Shown here: piece after piece, positions 44,733 through 54,199 of the stretch | Layout of the letters: every line of letters starts with the position of its first letter | How positions within the stretch are numbered: the stretch's first letter is position 1 | Source of the DNA: Shewanella sp. ANA-3 | GTDB taxonomy: Bacteria; Pseudomonadota; Gammaproteobacteria; Enterobacterales; Shewanellaceae | DNA: 64,000 nt | Assembly (NCBI RefSeq): GCF_000203935.1 | Contig: NC_008577.1 | Span: forward strand, 2,914,001-2,978,000 | Direction of reading: 5' to 3' | Translations under genes and position numbers: made by a program | The notes under the pieces: generated by a model | What the model was told of the DNA's origin: nothing | Seen by the model: only the letters and a program-made list of their open reading frames with translations | Databases searched by the model: none

Positions 44733-45757
44733 CAAAAATGCTCCCGATACCAAAACTGCTGCGCGCTCTGTGCCAGTCGTGTGAGATGTTCGGGCGTCAG
44801 TCCTTCTAACTCCCGTGCGTACGCAGCCTCCATCAAGAACTGCATCAGTACTGTATGCCGACGTAAAATCCTGTGGTGCCTGTGTGTTTTTTGCGGATTA
44901 AAAAATCCCGCAAAATTAAATATTTGTCTTGGATTTTTCTTAATCCATGCCCAAGAGCCCATCTCTAAGGTCAAAGGTAAGAATGGAATGTTTGCTTGAG
45001 GATCCTGGGCATGATGCTGGCGATACAAGTAATCCCAAATATCACCGTGGGTGCGATAAAACTTGCTCTGGGGCGCAAGCCGATAATGGCCATGATGGGG
45101 ATAGCTGGCTTCAAATAATTGCTTTAAGTGATAAATGAAATGGGCATTTTCAAAGGATGCGCGAGTATGGGCATAGGGAAACCAGATATGATCAGTCAAA
45201 CCAAAACCAGAATGTGCATCGAGGGAAATAAGACTGGTACTTTGTCTAAGCAATTGTTGCACATAGGCCACCAGCCCCGCGGTTTCAAGCTCCATGCCGC
45301 CAAGGCCACGAAACCAAGGTAACTTAGAGGAGAGCCGCTGCCCTCCAACCATAAAAGATACTTTTTCCCGGGACTCTATCGGCGCATTGCGCATCAAGTC
45401 GACCTGATTTCCATTACCACGACTCCCCAGCAGTAACCCGACGGGATTCACCACAGGGACAAAGGCTAAGCGGATGTCTGTTAATAACGCTTGTAGGTGT
45501 TTGTCCCACGCAAGGCGCTGCAACAGGCTGTTAAGCAAAGCTAAAATTACCTGGGAGCCAATCCGCTCCACCCCATGCACGCCACCAACGAATAACACGG
45601 TCGGACAAGAGCGTTCGGTGACGCCTAACTCGACACTGTAGAGCGGAAAATGTTGGTGCCGAAATGGAATGTCCGCAAGAACTTGATATTTGAGTTTAAG
45701 ATGATGAGTATCAATGAGTTGTGATAGTGTATCTAACTCGAATGGAATGTTATTCAT
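44732..45757 (-). CDS. M14-like zinc carboxypeptidase/deacylase, 341 aa
   Basis: Zinc metallopeptidase of M14 (carboxypeptidase) type: GGVHGVERIG carries the H-x2-E pair, a third ligand His lies in DAHSGFG, and LTLEMGSW is the catalytic Glu region. It resembles the family branch acting on short peptide or succinyl-like substrates, but exact specificity is unknown. No signal peptide, so cytoplasmic. Ribosome site AGGATGAT precedes ATG 45757. Coupled to a downstream hydrolase by an ATGA overlap. Confidence 0.8.
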   Translation of the reverse strand: MNNIPFELDTLSQLIDTHHLKLKYQVLADIPFRHQHFPLYSVELGVTERSCPTVLFVGGVHGVERIGSQVILALLNSLLQRLAWDKHLQALLTDIRLAFVPVVNPVGLLLGSRGNGNQVDLMRNAPIESREKVSFMVGGQRLSSKLPWFRGLGGMELETAGLVAYVQQLLRQSTSLISLDAHSGFGLTDHIWFPYAHTRASFENAHFIYHLKQLFEASYPHHGHYRLAPQSKFYRTHGDIWDYLYRQHHAQDPQANIPFLPLTLEMGSWAWIKKNPRQIFNFAGFFNPQKTHRHHRILRRHTVLMQFLMEAAYARELEGLTPEHLTRLAQSAQQFWYREHF

Positions 45758-45863
45758 ATCATCCTAGAAAGTGAAATGAGCATCGACTCATAGCCTTAGG
45801 ACGATGTTAATGGCGAACCACGACACATTTATGACAACAGATTCAGCCAGAGCCAAGTTCACT

Positions 45864-46616
45864 TTAGTGGCGTGTCACTTCCTCCTGAAACAACAACTCC
45901 CCCATAATGCTCTCAATATCCAGTTGAGCTAAGCCTTGGTCGAAAACATCTCGCCAATGGCGCCCCTCCTCGGTATTACGAAACGCAATATACAGCTGTT
46001 TATTGGCAAGCAGTTGTTTATTCACCTGTAATTTATCCGCCAATGGCTGGAGATGAGGCTGCTTTAACAGGTAATAGAGTACGTTGACATCTATCACTGC
46101 ACCATCGATGCGACCGGCTGCCACCTTCTTGATGTTTTGTTCATCGGAGGTCACAGCCTCGACGGGCTGTGTACCGGAAGCAATCATCAGATCTAGGGAT
46201 TCAGTATTCACATAGTCCTTCACCACCCCTAAGGTATAGCGGTTCAGATCAGCTAAGTAGTGCCAGCTGATGGGATGTGATTTTTGCTCAACAATGCCTA
46301 ATGGACTGATCCCTATTGGTTTTGAAAAAACAAATTTGTCCGTTTCAAAATAATATTCTGGAAAATAACCAATGTAATCGGAGCTTGGCATAGCCGCCAA
46401 TTTTATCGCCCGGCTCCAAGGGTAAAAATCCACAACCAGTTGCTGTTCCATACGTTCAAAGGCGGCTTGAGCGACCGCGACACTGGCCCCTTGTTGTGCC
46501 AGTTGCTGACCGGAATAAGGCGGCCAGAGTAATGAAGTGAGCTTAAGCGTATCGGAAAATGCGCTATTGACCGTGGCGAAAAGGCAACAGAGCATCAGTA
46601 GGCACCAGCGGAACAT
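45864..46616 (-). CDS. Periplasmic solute-binding protein (SBP_bac_3-like), 250 aa
   Basis: Signal peptide (MFRWCLLMLCCLFATVNSAFS, about 1-21) followed by a two-lobed binding protein of extracellular family 3: LKLTSLLWPPYSGQQL, FYPWSRAIKLAAMPSSDYIG and GVVKDYVNTESLD. No transporter permease gene is nearby; such orphan binding proteins often sense or are remnants of sensors. GGAGGTGTT precedes ATG at 46616, a strong ribosome site. Just upstream of the M14 peptidase gene on the same strand (106 bp). Confidence 0.82.
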   Translation of the reverse strand: MFRWCLLMLCCLFATVNSAFSDTLKLTSLLWPPYSGQQLAQQGASVAVAQAAFERMEQQLVVDFYPWSRAIKLAAMPSSDYIGYFPEYYFETDKFVFSKPIGISPLGIVEQKSHPISWHYLADLNRYTLGVVKDYVNTESLDLMIASGTQPVEAVTSDEQNIKKVAAGRIDGAVIDVNVLYYLLKQPHLQPLADKLQVNKQLLANKQLYIAFRNTEEGRHWRDVFDQGLAQLDIESIMGELLFQEEVTRH

Positions 46617-46882
46617 AACACCTCCATCAAAGGATCATCTGTTTTAATGGCTTGAAAAACAAACAATTCATCACATGCTCATCGGTTAAACTCTTTTCAG
46701 TATAATCAGCCATGCTTCAAGGTACAGTGAATATTTGTTACATATTTACCCGACGAGAACCTAGCTTAAGCAGAAATGATAAGAGTAGACTGAAACGAGC
46801 ATCGATACTCACTGTCGTCATGCACGCGGCGAAAAGTGGAAGATGAGGCCAAGCTGATGAAGTCAATCTGAGGGGACGCAAC

Positions 46883-47149
46883 ATGCCAATTTCTTTCAAA
46901 GACAGTAAGTTGACTTTTATGCATCCCGCGATGACTCGAACCGTCATTACCGTGATAGGGGCATGTTTTACCTTAGTCGGAGGGATATTTTTACTCTTAC
47001 CCGGACCGGGACTGCTCTTTATCCTGATAGGGTTAACCCTCTTAAGTACCCAGTATCCCTGGGCCAAACGTTGGCTGCGCCTAAGTCAGCGACAATTAAC
47101 TAAGAGTGCGGCTTGGCTCGACAATCAAATTCGCCGCCACCGCCGATAA
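46883..47149 (+). CDS. PGPGW-type small membrane protein, 88 aa
   Basis: Small inner-membrane protein with two hydrophobic helices (about 20-38, VITVIGACFTLVGGIFLLL, and 43-56) around the PGPG motif (LLPGPGLLFILIGLTLLST), followed by a basic tail (RRHRR). The family has no known function. Ribosome site GAGGGG is seven bases before ATG. Terminator follows. Confidence 0.8.
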   Translation: MPISFKDSKLTFMHPAMTRTVITVIGACFTLVGGIFLLLPGPGLLFILIGLTLLSTQYPWAKRWLRLSQRQLTKSAAWLDNQIRRHRR

Positions 47150-47170
47150 TCTTGAGTCACCACCTAAACA

Positions 47171-47204
47171 TCAACCCAAGCACTCGAACTTGGGTTGATT
47201 TATC
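47171..47204 (+). terminator. Terminator of the PGPGW gene
   Basis: CAACCCAAG pairs with CTTGGGTTG around an eight-base loop, followed by ATTTATCTT. Confidence 0.7.
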
Positions 47205-47215
47205 TTAATGTGCCC

Positions 47216-47382
47216 TTGGGCGTAATGACGTTTTAGGGAGATTTTTGCAGCGATATAGCTGACGTTTATGCAAGGCAGAGTCCGTGCTGTGTAGTTATTC
47301 TACATAAACGGACAATAACGCAGCAGAAACGCTAGCTAAACGCTGCCCGAAGGATTCCATCTCAAAACGTCATCATGCCCTA
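47216..47382. repeat. MITE-like repeat, copy B (167 bp)
   Basis: Ends TTGGGCGTAATGACGTTTT (left) and, inverted, TAGGGCATGATGACGTTTT (right). The core from about 47270 to 47355 (CAAGGCAGAGTCCGTGC through CGCTGCCCGAAGG) is almost identical to that of copy A at 22790-22879. The right end contains the TAG stop codon of the downstream acyl-CoA synthetase gene. Confidence 0.75.
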
Positions 47383-49104
47383 GGCATTAATATCCTCATA
47401 TAGCTCTTGATACATCAGCTCACGCATTTTAAATTTCTGGATTTTGCCCGTGACAGTCATCGGGTATTGCTCCACAAACTTGATGTAGCGAGGCACTTTA
47501 AAGTAGGCGAACTTTTCAGTGAGGAAATGCCGAATATCCTCCTCTGAAATCGTAGCGCCACTGCGAATCTTGATCCACGCGCACACTTCCTCACCATATT
47601 TATCACTGTGTACCCCAAACACTGCTGCATCTTGCACATCTTTATGGGTATAGAGTTTCTCTTCAATTTCACGGGGATAGATATTCTCGCCACCGCGAAT
47701 AATCATATCTTTAATACGGCCAACGATTTGCACATAACCTTGCTCATCCATTTGGCCGATATCGCCAGAATGCAGCCAGCCTTCACTGTCGATAGTTGCA
47801 GCCGTTTTTTCGGGATCATTCCAATAACACTGCATGATGCAATAGCCGCGGCTACAGACTTCACCTGGCGTATTGATAGGCAGCACTTCACCAAACTCAT
47901 CGACGATTTTCACTTCGGTATGAGGTAAAGCACGGCCAACGGTAAGCACACGTTTCTCAACTGGTGAGTCGATTTCAGTAATGTGGTTCAGCGGGCTGCA
48001 CTCGGTTTGACCATACCCAATTAACACTTCCTGCATATACATCAGGTTTTGTACCCGGCGCATCACTTCTTCTGGGCAAGTCGCTCCCGCCATAACACCG
48101 GTACGCAGCGAGCTTAAGTCAAAGCGTTTAAATTCTGGGTGCTCTAACTCGGCAATAAACATGGTAGGAACACCGTGTAGTGCGGTGCAGCGTTCACGCT
48201 CTACCACCTCTAGGGTGGTCAGCGGATCGAAGGAATCCCCAGGAAAGACCGCCGCCGCGCCCTTAGCGAGGCACACAAGGTTACCCAACACCATGCCAAA
48301 ACAATGGTATAAAGGCACAGGAATGCAAAGCTTATCTTCACAGGTAAATTTCATTGCCTCGGCCACTAAGTAGCCATTATTCAGGATGTTATGGTGCGAT
48401 AATGTCGCACCCTTCGGGCTGCCTGTGGTGCCAGAGGTAAATTGAATATTAATGGCATCATAAGGGCTAAGTGACTCGGCGATACGCTCGAGCGCCGCCT
48501 TGTCATCGGCCGTCACCTCAACCAATAAATCATCAAAGTTCAACATCCCGGGAGACTGCTCAGCCCCCATGCGGATCACAAATTGTAAGTCTGGCAACGC
48601 TTTGGCCTGCAATTGCCCTGCGGCGCACACCTTAAGTTCTGGCGCTAACTCGTAGAGCATCTGCAAGTAATTACTGGATTTAAATTTATCGGCGCAGATC
48701 ACCGCCCTACAGCCCACGTTAGTCAGTGCATATTGTAATTCTTCGGGCCGATAAGCGGGGTTGATACACACCATGATGGCGCCAATTTTGGCGGTGGCGA
48801 ATTGGGTTAGACACCACTCAATATTATTGGGCGACCAAATGCCCACGCGATCCCCAGGACCTATGCCCAGTTTGAGTAAACCTGTGGCCAAGGCATCAAT
48901 TTGTGCAAGGTATTGGCGGTAATTCCAGCGGATATCTTGATGATTCACGACAACTGCTAACTGTTCGGGATAAACGTTAGCGATATCGTTAAGGTACTGT
49001 CCTATGGTTTTCTCAACGAGCTCTGGGGAATTAGGCCCCCGGAACTCACTGTATTTGAGAGGATGAGTGGCTTGATTTGTTGCTTGAGTCGTTGAAACAG
49101 ACAT
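47380..49104 (-). CDS. Acyl-CoA synthetase (AMP-binding), 574 aa
   Basis: Medium/long-chain acyl-CoA synthetase family. AMP-binding P-loop INIQFTSGTTGSPKGATLS, GYGQTE motif, DSEGWLHSGDIGQMDEQGYV, RIKDMIIRGGENIYPREIEE, and the C-terminal catalytic Lys in VTGKIQKFKMRE. Activates fatty or branched-chain acids with ATP and CoA, feeding beta-oxidation or branched-chain amino acid degradation; which of these is undecided. The TAG stop is supplied by the end of a mobile repeat (copy B), which may have changed the last residues. No operon partner visible. Confidence 0.9.
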   Translation of the reverse strand: MSVSTTQATNQATHPLKYSEFRGPNSPELVEKTIGQYLNDIANVYPEQLAVVVNHQDIRWNYRQYLAQIDALATGLLKLGIGPGDRVGIWSPNNIEWCLTQFATAKIGAIMVCINPAYRPEELQYALTNVGCRAVICADKFKSSNYLQMLYELAPELKVCAAGQLQAKALPDLQFVIRMGAEQSPGMLNFDDLLVEVTADDKAALERIAESLSPYDAINIQFTSGTTGSPKGATLSHHNILNNGYLVAEAMKFTCEDKLCIPVPLYHCFGMVLGNLVCLAKGAAAVFPGDSFDPLTTLEVVERERCTALHGVPTMFIAELEHPEFKRFDLSSLRTGVMAGATCPEEVMRRVQNLMYMQEVLIGYGQTECSPLNHITEIDSPVEKRVLTVGRALPHTEVKIVDEFGEVLPINTPGEVCSRGYCIMQCYWNDPEKTAATIDSEGWLHSGDIGQMDEQGYVQIVGRIKDMIIRGGENIYPREIEEKLYTHKDVQDAAVFGVHSDKYGEEVCAWIKIRSGATISEEDIRHFLTEKFAYFKVPRYIKFVEQYPMTVTGKIQKFKMRELMYQELYEDINA

Positions 49105-49232
49105 TAAGGCCTCCGTGCTTTTTTATTATGGTTAGCGGGATTCAAACTAACCAATCCTCGGAACATGTCACAAGTAAAAAAGCACGGTATTAGACTAAAG
49201 AGTAAGGATGTTCTATTACTCGAAAGTCTTGA

Positions 49233-49613
49233 TTAACGGGTAATAAACGCTACCTGTTTATCGGAAGTTACCACCTCTAAACGCTGCAAACGCTCCATAA
49301 TCGCCAGTAACACTCCTTGGCGGCGCATATTCTCTAACACCCCTGGGCTGAACACTTCAAGGCGAGTCATCGCAGTTAATAACAGGCGGCATTGCGCGAC
49401 ACTGGCATCACGGATATAAGCGGGTTTATCGACTAAGTAACTGTTGTTATACCAATAATCCCAAGTGAAATTCGCCAATAACCAGCCCTGAGTAGTTAAA
49501 TCGCTGACAAATTCCAACATGCGTTCGCGGTGCAGGCTCACATCTCCTGCGGTAAAATCTTTAAGGTATTTAGTGTATAGGCCACTGTCTGTGGTCATTG
49601 CTGAAGTTTCCAT
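49233..49613 (-). CDS. Hypothetical protein, 126 aa
   Basis: Helical cytoplasmic protein beginning METSAMTTDSGLYTKYLKDFTAG; Trp/Tyr-rich centre (LLANFTWDYWYNNSYLVDKP) and Leu/Arg-rich C-terminus (MRRQGVLLAIMERLQRLEVV). No motif recognised. The start at 49613 has GAGGTGTGCT upstream, better than the longer frame to 49643. On the same strand as the acyl-CoA synthetase gene, 128 bp apart. Confidence 0.6.
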   Translation of the reverse strand: METSAMTTDSGLYTKYLKDFTAGDVSLHRERMLEFVSDLTTQGWLLANFTWDYWYNNSYLVDKPAYIRDASVAQCRLLLTAMTRLEVFSPGVLENMRRQGVLLAIMERLQRLEVVTSDKQVAFITR

Positions 49614-49900
49614 AGCACACCTCACTGTCTCAACATCACTCATATAAAAGTCGGGTATTGAAAAAAGCTTGGATTAGGATCTAAAGCTGCCAACTTTGCA
49701 TCAATTCGCAGCGTCATAGCACCATTGCATAAGGCATACCAGACTCGATAGTGACAACAGGGTAAGCTGGGTTAACTGAACGCTGACTTAACGATCTCAA
49801 TAATCTGCTCAGAGTACGGTTAACTGTGAGGCAAACAAAAAGTAAGATAAACTCAATGCATTAACTCGAAGAGACTGGCTGTTTTTGTGAAGGATAAAAG

Positions 49901-50362
49901 ATGAACTACTGGCTGATGAAATCGGAACCCGACGAATTTAGTATCGACGATCTTAAGGCTTGCCCCAATCAAACTGAAGCTTGGTTTGGGATCCGTAACT
50001 ACCAAGCACGTAACTTTATGCGAGATGCGATGCAAATTGGTGATCAAGTCTTCTTTTACCACTCAAGTTGCAAAGTCCCCGGCATCGTCGGCATTGCCGA
50101 AGTCGTGACTGAGGCCTATCCTGACAACTCGGCCTTTGATCCCGAATCAAAATATTTTGATCCTAAATCCGATCCACAGCAGCCACGCTGGTTAAGGGTG
50201 GATATTCGTTTCGTCAAACAATTCAAGGAAATCATCCCCTTAAGTTTGATCAAAAGTTTGCCGCAATTGGCCGATATGTACTTAGTCTCTAAAGGTTCTA
50301 GGCTGAGCATTCAACCTGTTACCCAAGAACAATGGCAAGCCGTGCTTATGCTCGCCCGCTAA
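49901..50362 (+). CDS. EVE domain protein, 153 aa
   Basis: EVE domain of the PUA superfamily (MNYWLMKSEPDEFSIDDL, WFGIRNYQARNFMRDAMQIGDQVFFYHSSC, VPGIVGIAEVVTEAYPD), predicted to bind modified bases or nucleotides; family members are often linked to modified-base restriction or RNA. Cytoplasmic. Ribosome site AAGGA precedes ATG. The next gene starts 76 bp downstream and encodes a periplasmic protein, so it is probably unrelated. It covers the whole length with no other domain. Confidence 0.9.
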   Translation: MNYWLMKSEPDEFSIDDLKACPNQTEAWFGIRNYQARNFMRDAMQIGDQVFFYHSSCKVPGIVGIAEVVTEAYPDNSAFDPESKYFDPKSDPQQPRWLRVDIRFVKQFKEIIPLSLIKSLPQLADMYLVSKGSRLSIQPVTQEQWQAVLMLAR

Positions 50363-50437
50363 GGGCACATATTCAGCTAAAGTTCATCTAAGCTAAGCTA
50401 GATTGACCACAACCACGTAATTCCTAAGGGAGCTAGT

Positions 50438-50776
50438 ATGAATAAATTAACTGCAACACTGATTGGCGGAGTCGTACTCAGTTTGGTCGCCCCAATGGCA
50501 GCTTTTGCAAAGAATGAGCATGAGCACGACAAGCGAGATAAAGACTTACCACCCGGCTTACAAAAGAAAGCCGATAAAGGTCAGCCTCTCCCTCCCGGAT
50601 GGCAGAAAAAACTGCGTCGTGGCGATATCCTAGATTACGATATTTATGACCGCGGCCGCGTCGTAGTCCCCATCGACAGAGACGGCAGAATAAGCATTGA
50701 AGTCGAAGGTTCCATTATCAAGCTCGATGAAAAGAGCCGTAAGATCCTCGATATCATCAATGTGGTCACCTATTGA
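50438..50776 (+). CDS. Periplasmic RcnB/CigR-like protein, 112 aa
   Basis: Signal peptide (MNKLTATLIGGVVLSLVAPMAAFA) followed by a charged region (KNEHEHDKRDKD) and the paired repeats LPPGLQKKADKGQPLPPGWQ, characteristic of RcnB/CigR family periplasmic proteins. RcnB in Escherichia coli takes part in nickel/cobalt homeostasis; here function is only inferred. Histidines at the mature N-terminus (HEH) could bind metal. Ribosome site AAGGGAG precedes ATG. Monocistronic with a terminator downstream. Confidence 0.78.
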   Translation: MNKLTATLIGGVVLSLVAPMAAFAKNEHEHDKRDKDLPPGLQKKADKGQPLPPGWQKKLRRGDILDYDIYDRGRVVVPIDRDGRISIEVEGSIIKLDEKSRKILDIINVVTY

Positions 50777-50797
50777 TCTGAAATTGCAAACAGATTC

Positions 50798-50834
50798 CTG
50801 CGCACACTTAAGCAGTTAAGTGTGCGCATTTTCG
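50798..50834. terminator. Terminator after the RcnB-like gene
   Basis: GCGCACACTTAA pairs perfectly with TTAAGTGTGCGC around a four-base loop, followed by ATTTTCG. Confidence 0.8.
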
Positions 50835-50841
50835 TTTAGGG

Positions 50842-51636
50842 TTAACGCCCATCGAGCATGCGGCCAAGTCCGCCGAGGACTGAACCTTCGCCTCTATCAC
50901 TACCACCAGCAGAAGGAGCGTGAGCAATAATGCGATCCGCCATCCGCGAGAAGGGTAGGCTCTGCAGCCACACTGTACCATGGCCTTTTAAGGTCGCTAA
51001 AAACAGCCCTTCTCCACCAAAGACCATCGATTTTAACGAGCCAGCGCGCTCGATATCGTAATCAATACCAGGGGTAAAGCCGACCAAACAACCTGTGTCG
51101 ACGCGTAAGGTTTCGCCTTTTAACTCTTTCTTTATTAAGGTGCCACCCGCATGGATAAACGCCATGCCATCGCCCTGCAAGCTTTGCAGAATAAAACCTT
51201 CACCCCCGAAAAAGCCCGTGCCTAGGCGGCGATTAAACTTCATGCTCACTCGAGTCCCTAGTGCGGCGGCGAGGAAACTATCTTTCTGACAAATCAGCTC
51301 TCCACCATATTGAGCGAGATCGATAGCCAAAATCGTCCCTGGATAGGGCGCGGCAAACGCCACTTTACGTTTCTGATGCCCGAGGTTCGTAAAGTGTGTC
51401 ATAAAGATGCTCTCCCCCGTCAGCACACGTTTACCCGCTCCCATCAACTTGCCAAAAAAGCCAGATTCAGGCTCGGAGCCATCACCCATTTTGGCCTCGA
51501 AGCTAATGTCTTGCTCTAGATAATTCATCGCGCCGGCTTCGGCGATCACAGTCTCGTGCGGGTCAAGTTCCACCTCAACCAGCTGCATGCTGTGACCGAT
51601 AATCTCATAGTCCACTTCATGGCAACGTCTAGACAT
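50842..51636 (-). CDS. AIM24/TIGR00266 family protein, 264 aa
   Basis: Beta-helical AIM24-like fold: [26 protein letters not shown] at the start, [25 protein letters not shown], and [24 protein letters not shown]. Bacterial members are known as tryptophan-RNA-binding-attenuator-like proteins of no clear role; AIM24 in yeast is mitochondrial. Cytoplasmic with a C-terminal Gly/Ser-rich tail ([13 protein letters not shown]). AAGGGG before ATG at 51636 supports the start. Monocistronic. Confidence 0.88.
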   Translation of the reverse strand: MSRRCHEVDYEIIGHSMQLVEVELDPHETVIAEAGAMNYLEQDISFEAKMGDGSEPESGFFGKLMGAGKRVLTGESIFMTHFTNLGHQKRKVAFAAPYPGTILAIDLAQYGGELICQKDSFLAAALGTRVSMKFNRRLGTGFFGGEGFILQSLQGDGMAFIHAGGTLIKKELKGETLRVDTGCLVGFTPGIDYDIERAGSLKSMVFGGEGLFLATLKGHGTVWLQSLPFSRMADRIIAHAPSAGGSDRGEGSVLGGLGRMLDGR

Positions 51637-51796
51637 ACCATTCCCCTTACTCTGTTAGTCCAATTAATGTGGCAAGTCGAAATCATCAGTGCCACGATAT
51701 TGGACTCACTTTATGACATAAAATGTCAAAAAGCGATCGTTTTTATCCCAAGGTTGCGTCAGTAAGTTGTTTCAAAAGATGACAAGTAATAGAAGA

Positions 51797-52711
51797 TTAA
51801 CCTAAGCCAACCCCATTAAACTGCCCTGCTTTAGCAAATTCCTCTAGGATTAATTCGGTAAAGAGTTTGCCAGCACGGCCCAAGGGGCGCTCTAGGGTCG
51901 ACACTAACTGAGGAGTAAAGGTATAGCGACTGCCACCGACAAAGTCGACCTCCACAAGCTCACCGCTCAATAACTCCTCCTGCACCAGAAAATCAGGCAA
52001 CCAACCAAAACCAAGCCCTTTTAATAACGCGTTCTTTTTCATAATAAAACCAGAAAGATAGAACACTTTATCGCCACCAAATTGCAGCTCATCTCGATAA
52101 GTCTTATTGGGGGAGGAATCTTCGATGGTCAGCTCAACATGTTGCTGTAACTCGGGCAAACTGATGTGTTTTTGTTGAGCTAAGGGATGTAAAGCACTCG
52201 TCACCAGTACACTGGTTATCGCAGGGAGTGGCTGTGGGTGATAATAGGGGCCTGTGCGGTAGTCTTTAACCAACATCAGATCTGCATTGTCACGCTCGAA
52301 TCTGTGCTGCACACCACCCAAAAACTCCATATTGAGCTGAATTTTTGTCGGAATTTGATGCTCTGCCATCCGTTTAAGTGCCGTCATAATCGGCTCCATC
52401 GGCAAGGCGCCATCGATCACTAACTCAAGCTTAGGCTCCCAACCTTCACTGAAACGACTGGCAAGATGTTCAATATTGGCAAGGTGTTGTAACAGTCTTT
52501 GCCCCTCGGCCAAGATCACCCGCCCTTCACTCGTCAACTCGGCGCGGTATTGATCCCGACTAAAAAGTTGCACACCTAAATGTTCTTCCAGCTTTTTGAC
52601 CTGATAGCTGACCGCCGATTGCGCCTTGTGTAAACGCTCGGCGGCTTTGGCAAAACTGCCCTCTTCCACCAGCACTTGCAGCACATTAAAAGCATCAATA
52701 TCGATGCGCAT
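51797..52711 (-). CDS. LysR-type regulator, divergent from hmgA
   Basis: LysR family: N-terminal winged helix-turn-helix (FNVLQVLVEEGSFAKAAERLHKAQSAVSYQVKKLEEHLGVQLF, about 5-50) and an effector domain (about 90-295). Faces the tyrosine catabolic genes hmgA and hpd with a 214-bp shared promoter region, so it may control them, possibly in response to a pathway intermediate such as homogentisate; this is inferred from the divergent arrangement only. AGGAG site precedes ATG at 52711. Length 304 aa is standard. Confidence 0.88.
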   Translation of the reverse strand: MRIDIDAFNVLQVLVEEGSFAKAAERLHKAQSAVSYQVKKLEEHLGVQLFSRDQYRAELTSEGRVILAEGQRLLQHLANIEHLASRFSEGWEPKLELVIDGALPMEPIMTALKRMAEHQIPTKIQLNMEFLGGVQHRFERDNADLMLVKDYRTGPYYHPQPLPAITSVLVTSALHPLAQQKHISLPELQQHVELTIEDSSPNKTYRDELQFGGDKVFYLSGFIMKKNALLKGLGFGWLPDFLVQEELLSGELVEVDFVGGSRYTFTPQLVSTLERPLGRAGKLFTELILEEFAKAGQFNGVGLG

Positions 52712-52925
52712 GGGGACTCCTAAGCTCTCATTAACATGTCACGGAAACGCTACGAAGCGTAAAACAATTAATACCATCTAATTTTTAGATTGAGATAACA
52801 GATTTATTATTCTTTTTTTTGTTCATTCAAGCAACTAAATTGATAAGAAGATCACACTAATGCAACTTGCAGCATAACGACTCGCGGTGTAGGTAAGCCT
52901 GCAGCGCAACTTTGAAGGAATCACC

Positions 52926-54086
52926 ATGCCATTTTATGTGAAACAAGGCCAAGTCCCCCATAAGCGCCATATCGCATTTGAGAAAGAAAACGGCGAGCTA
53001 TATCGTGAGGAGCTGTTTTCAACCCATGGTTTTTCCAATATTTACTCGAATAAATATCACCACAATATGCCGACTAAGGCATTGGAAGTGGCGCCCTACC
53101 GCCTCGGTCACGGTGCCCAATGGGAAGATTCATTAGTTCAAAACTATAAACTGGACTCTCGTACGGCCGATCGTGAAGGCAACTTCTTTAGCGCCCGCAA
53201 CAAAATCTTTTATAACAATGATGTGGCCATTTATACCGCAAAAGTGACTCAAGACACGCCGGAGTTTTACCGCAATGCCTATGCCGATGAAGTGGTGTTT
53301 GTGCATGAAGGTGAAGGTACGCTCTACAGTGAATATGGCACTCTAGAGATCAAGAAATGGGACTACTTAGTGATCCCACGCGGCACCACACATCAGCTCA
53401 AATTTAACGATTACAGTAATGTGCGCTTATTTGTGATTGAAGCCTTTTCAATGGTGGAAGTGCCAAAACATTTCCGTAATGAATACGGTCAGTTACTCGA
53501 GTCTGCCCCCTATTGTGAACGCGATCTGCGCACGCCCGTATTGCAAGATGCCGTGGTTGAACGTGGCGCCTTCCCGCTGGTATGTAAATTTGGTGATAAG
53601 TACCAACTGACCACCTTAGAGTGGCATCCCTTTGACCTTGCGGGTTGGGACGGCTGTGTTTACCCCTGGGCATTTAACATTACCGAATACGCCCCTAAAG
53701 TCGGCAAAATTCACTTACCGCCTTCAGACCACTTAGTGTTTACCGCCCACAACTTTGTGGTGTGTAACTTTGTGCCGCGTCCTTATGACTTCCACGAGCG
53801 TGCCATTCCTGCGCCTTACTATCACAACAATATTGATAGTGATGAAGTGCTGTACTACGTCGACGGTGACTTTATGAGTCGTACAGAGATTGAAGCCGGT
53901 TACATCACCCTACATCAAAAAGGCGTGGCACATGGCCCACAGCCAGGCCGCACCGAAGCCTCGATTGGCAAAAAAGAAACCTATGAATATGCAGTGATGG
54001 TGGACACCTTCGCCCCACTGAAATTAACCGAACATGTGCAAAATTGCATGAGTAAAGACTACAACCGCTCTTGGCTAGAAAACTAA
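52926..54086 (+). CDS. hmgA: Homogentisate 1,2-dioxygenase
   Basis: Ring-opening step of tyrosine degradation: homogentisate plus O2 gives maleylacetoacetate. It is a cupin with metal-binding residues in HNNIDSDEVLYYVDGDFM and near VAHGPQPGRTEAS; ETYEYAVMVDTF near the end also fits. Length 386 aa is shorter than the human and Pseudomonas enzymes (about 440), as in other marine Gammaproteobacteria. Start ATG at 52926 has AAGGAATCACC. Followed 113 bp downstream by hpd on the same strand, catalysing the preceding step. The rest of the pathway (maleylacetoacetate isomerase, fumarylacetoacetase) is not in the window. Confidence 0.9.
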   Translation: MPFYVKQGQVPHKRHIAFEKENGELYREELFSTHGFSNIYSNKYHHNMPTKALEVAPYRLGHGAQWEDSLVQNYKLDSRTADREGNFFSARNKIFYNNDVAIYTAKVTQDTPEFYRNAYADEVVFVHEGEGTLYSEYGTLEIKKWDYLVIPRGTTHQLKFNDYSNVRLFVIEAFSMVEVPKHFRNEYGQLLESAPYCERDLRTPVLQDAVVERGAFPLVCKFGDKYQLTTLEWHPFDLAGWDGCVYPWAFNITEYAPKVGKIHLPPSDHLVFTAHNFVVCNFVPRPYDFHERAIPAPYYHNNIDSDEVLYYVDGDFMSRTEIEAGYITLHQKGVAHGPQPGRTEASIGKKETYEYAVMVDTFAPLKLTEHVQNCMSKDYNRSWLEN

Positions 54087-54199
54087 CGCTGCACCGCAGC
54101 ATGAGTGAATGGCTTAACTAAGCCTACTAGCCGTAAGTCACCACAGCGAACAAGGCCAAAAGAGTGACTGCGTGTTGAATTAATCAAGAGGAACAGATC

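Noticed and set aside
46738..47067. 109-codon minus-strand frame opposite the PGPGW gene
   Set aside because: The plus-strand gene has a good ribosome site and a family motif; the minus frame is its shadow.
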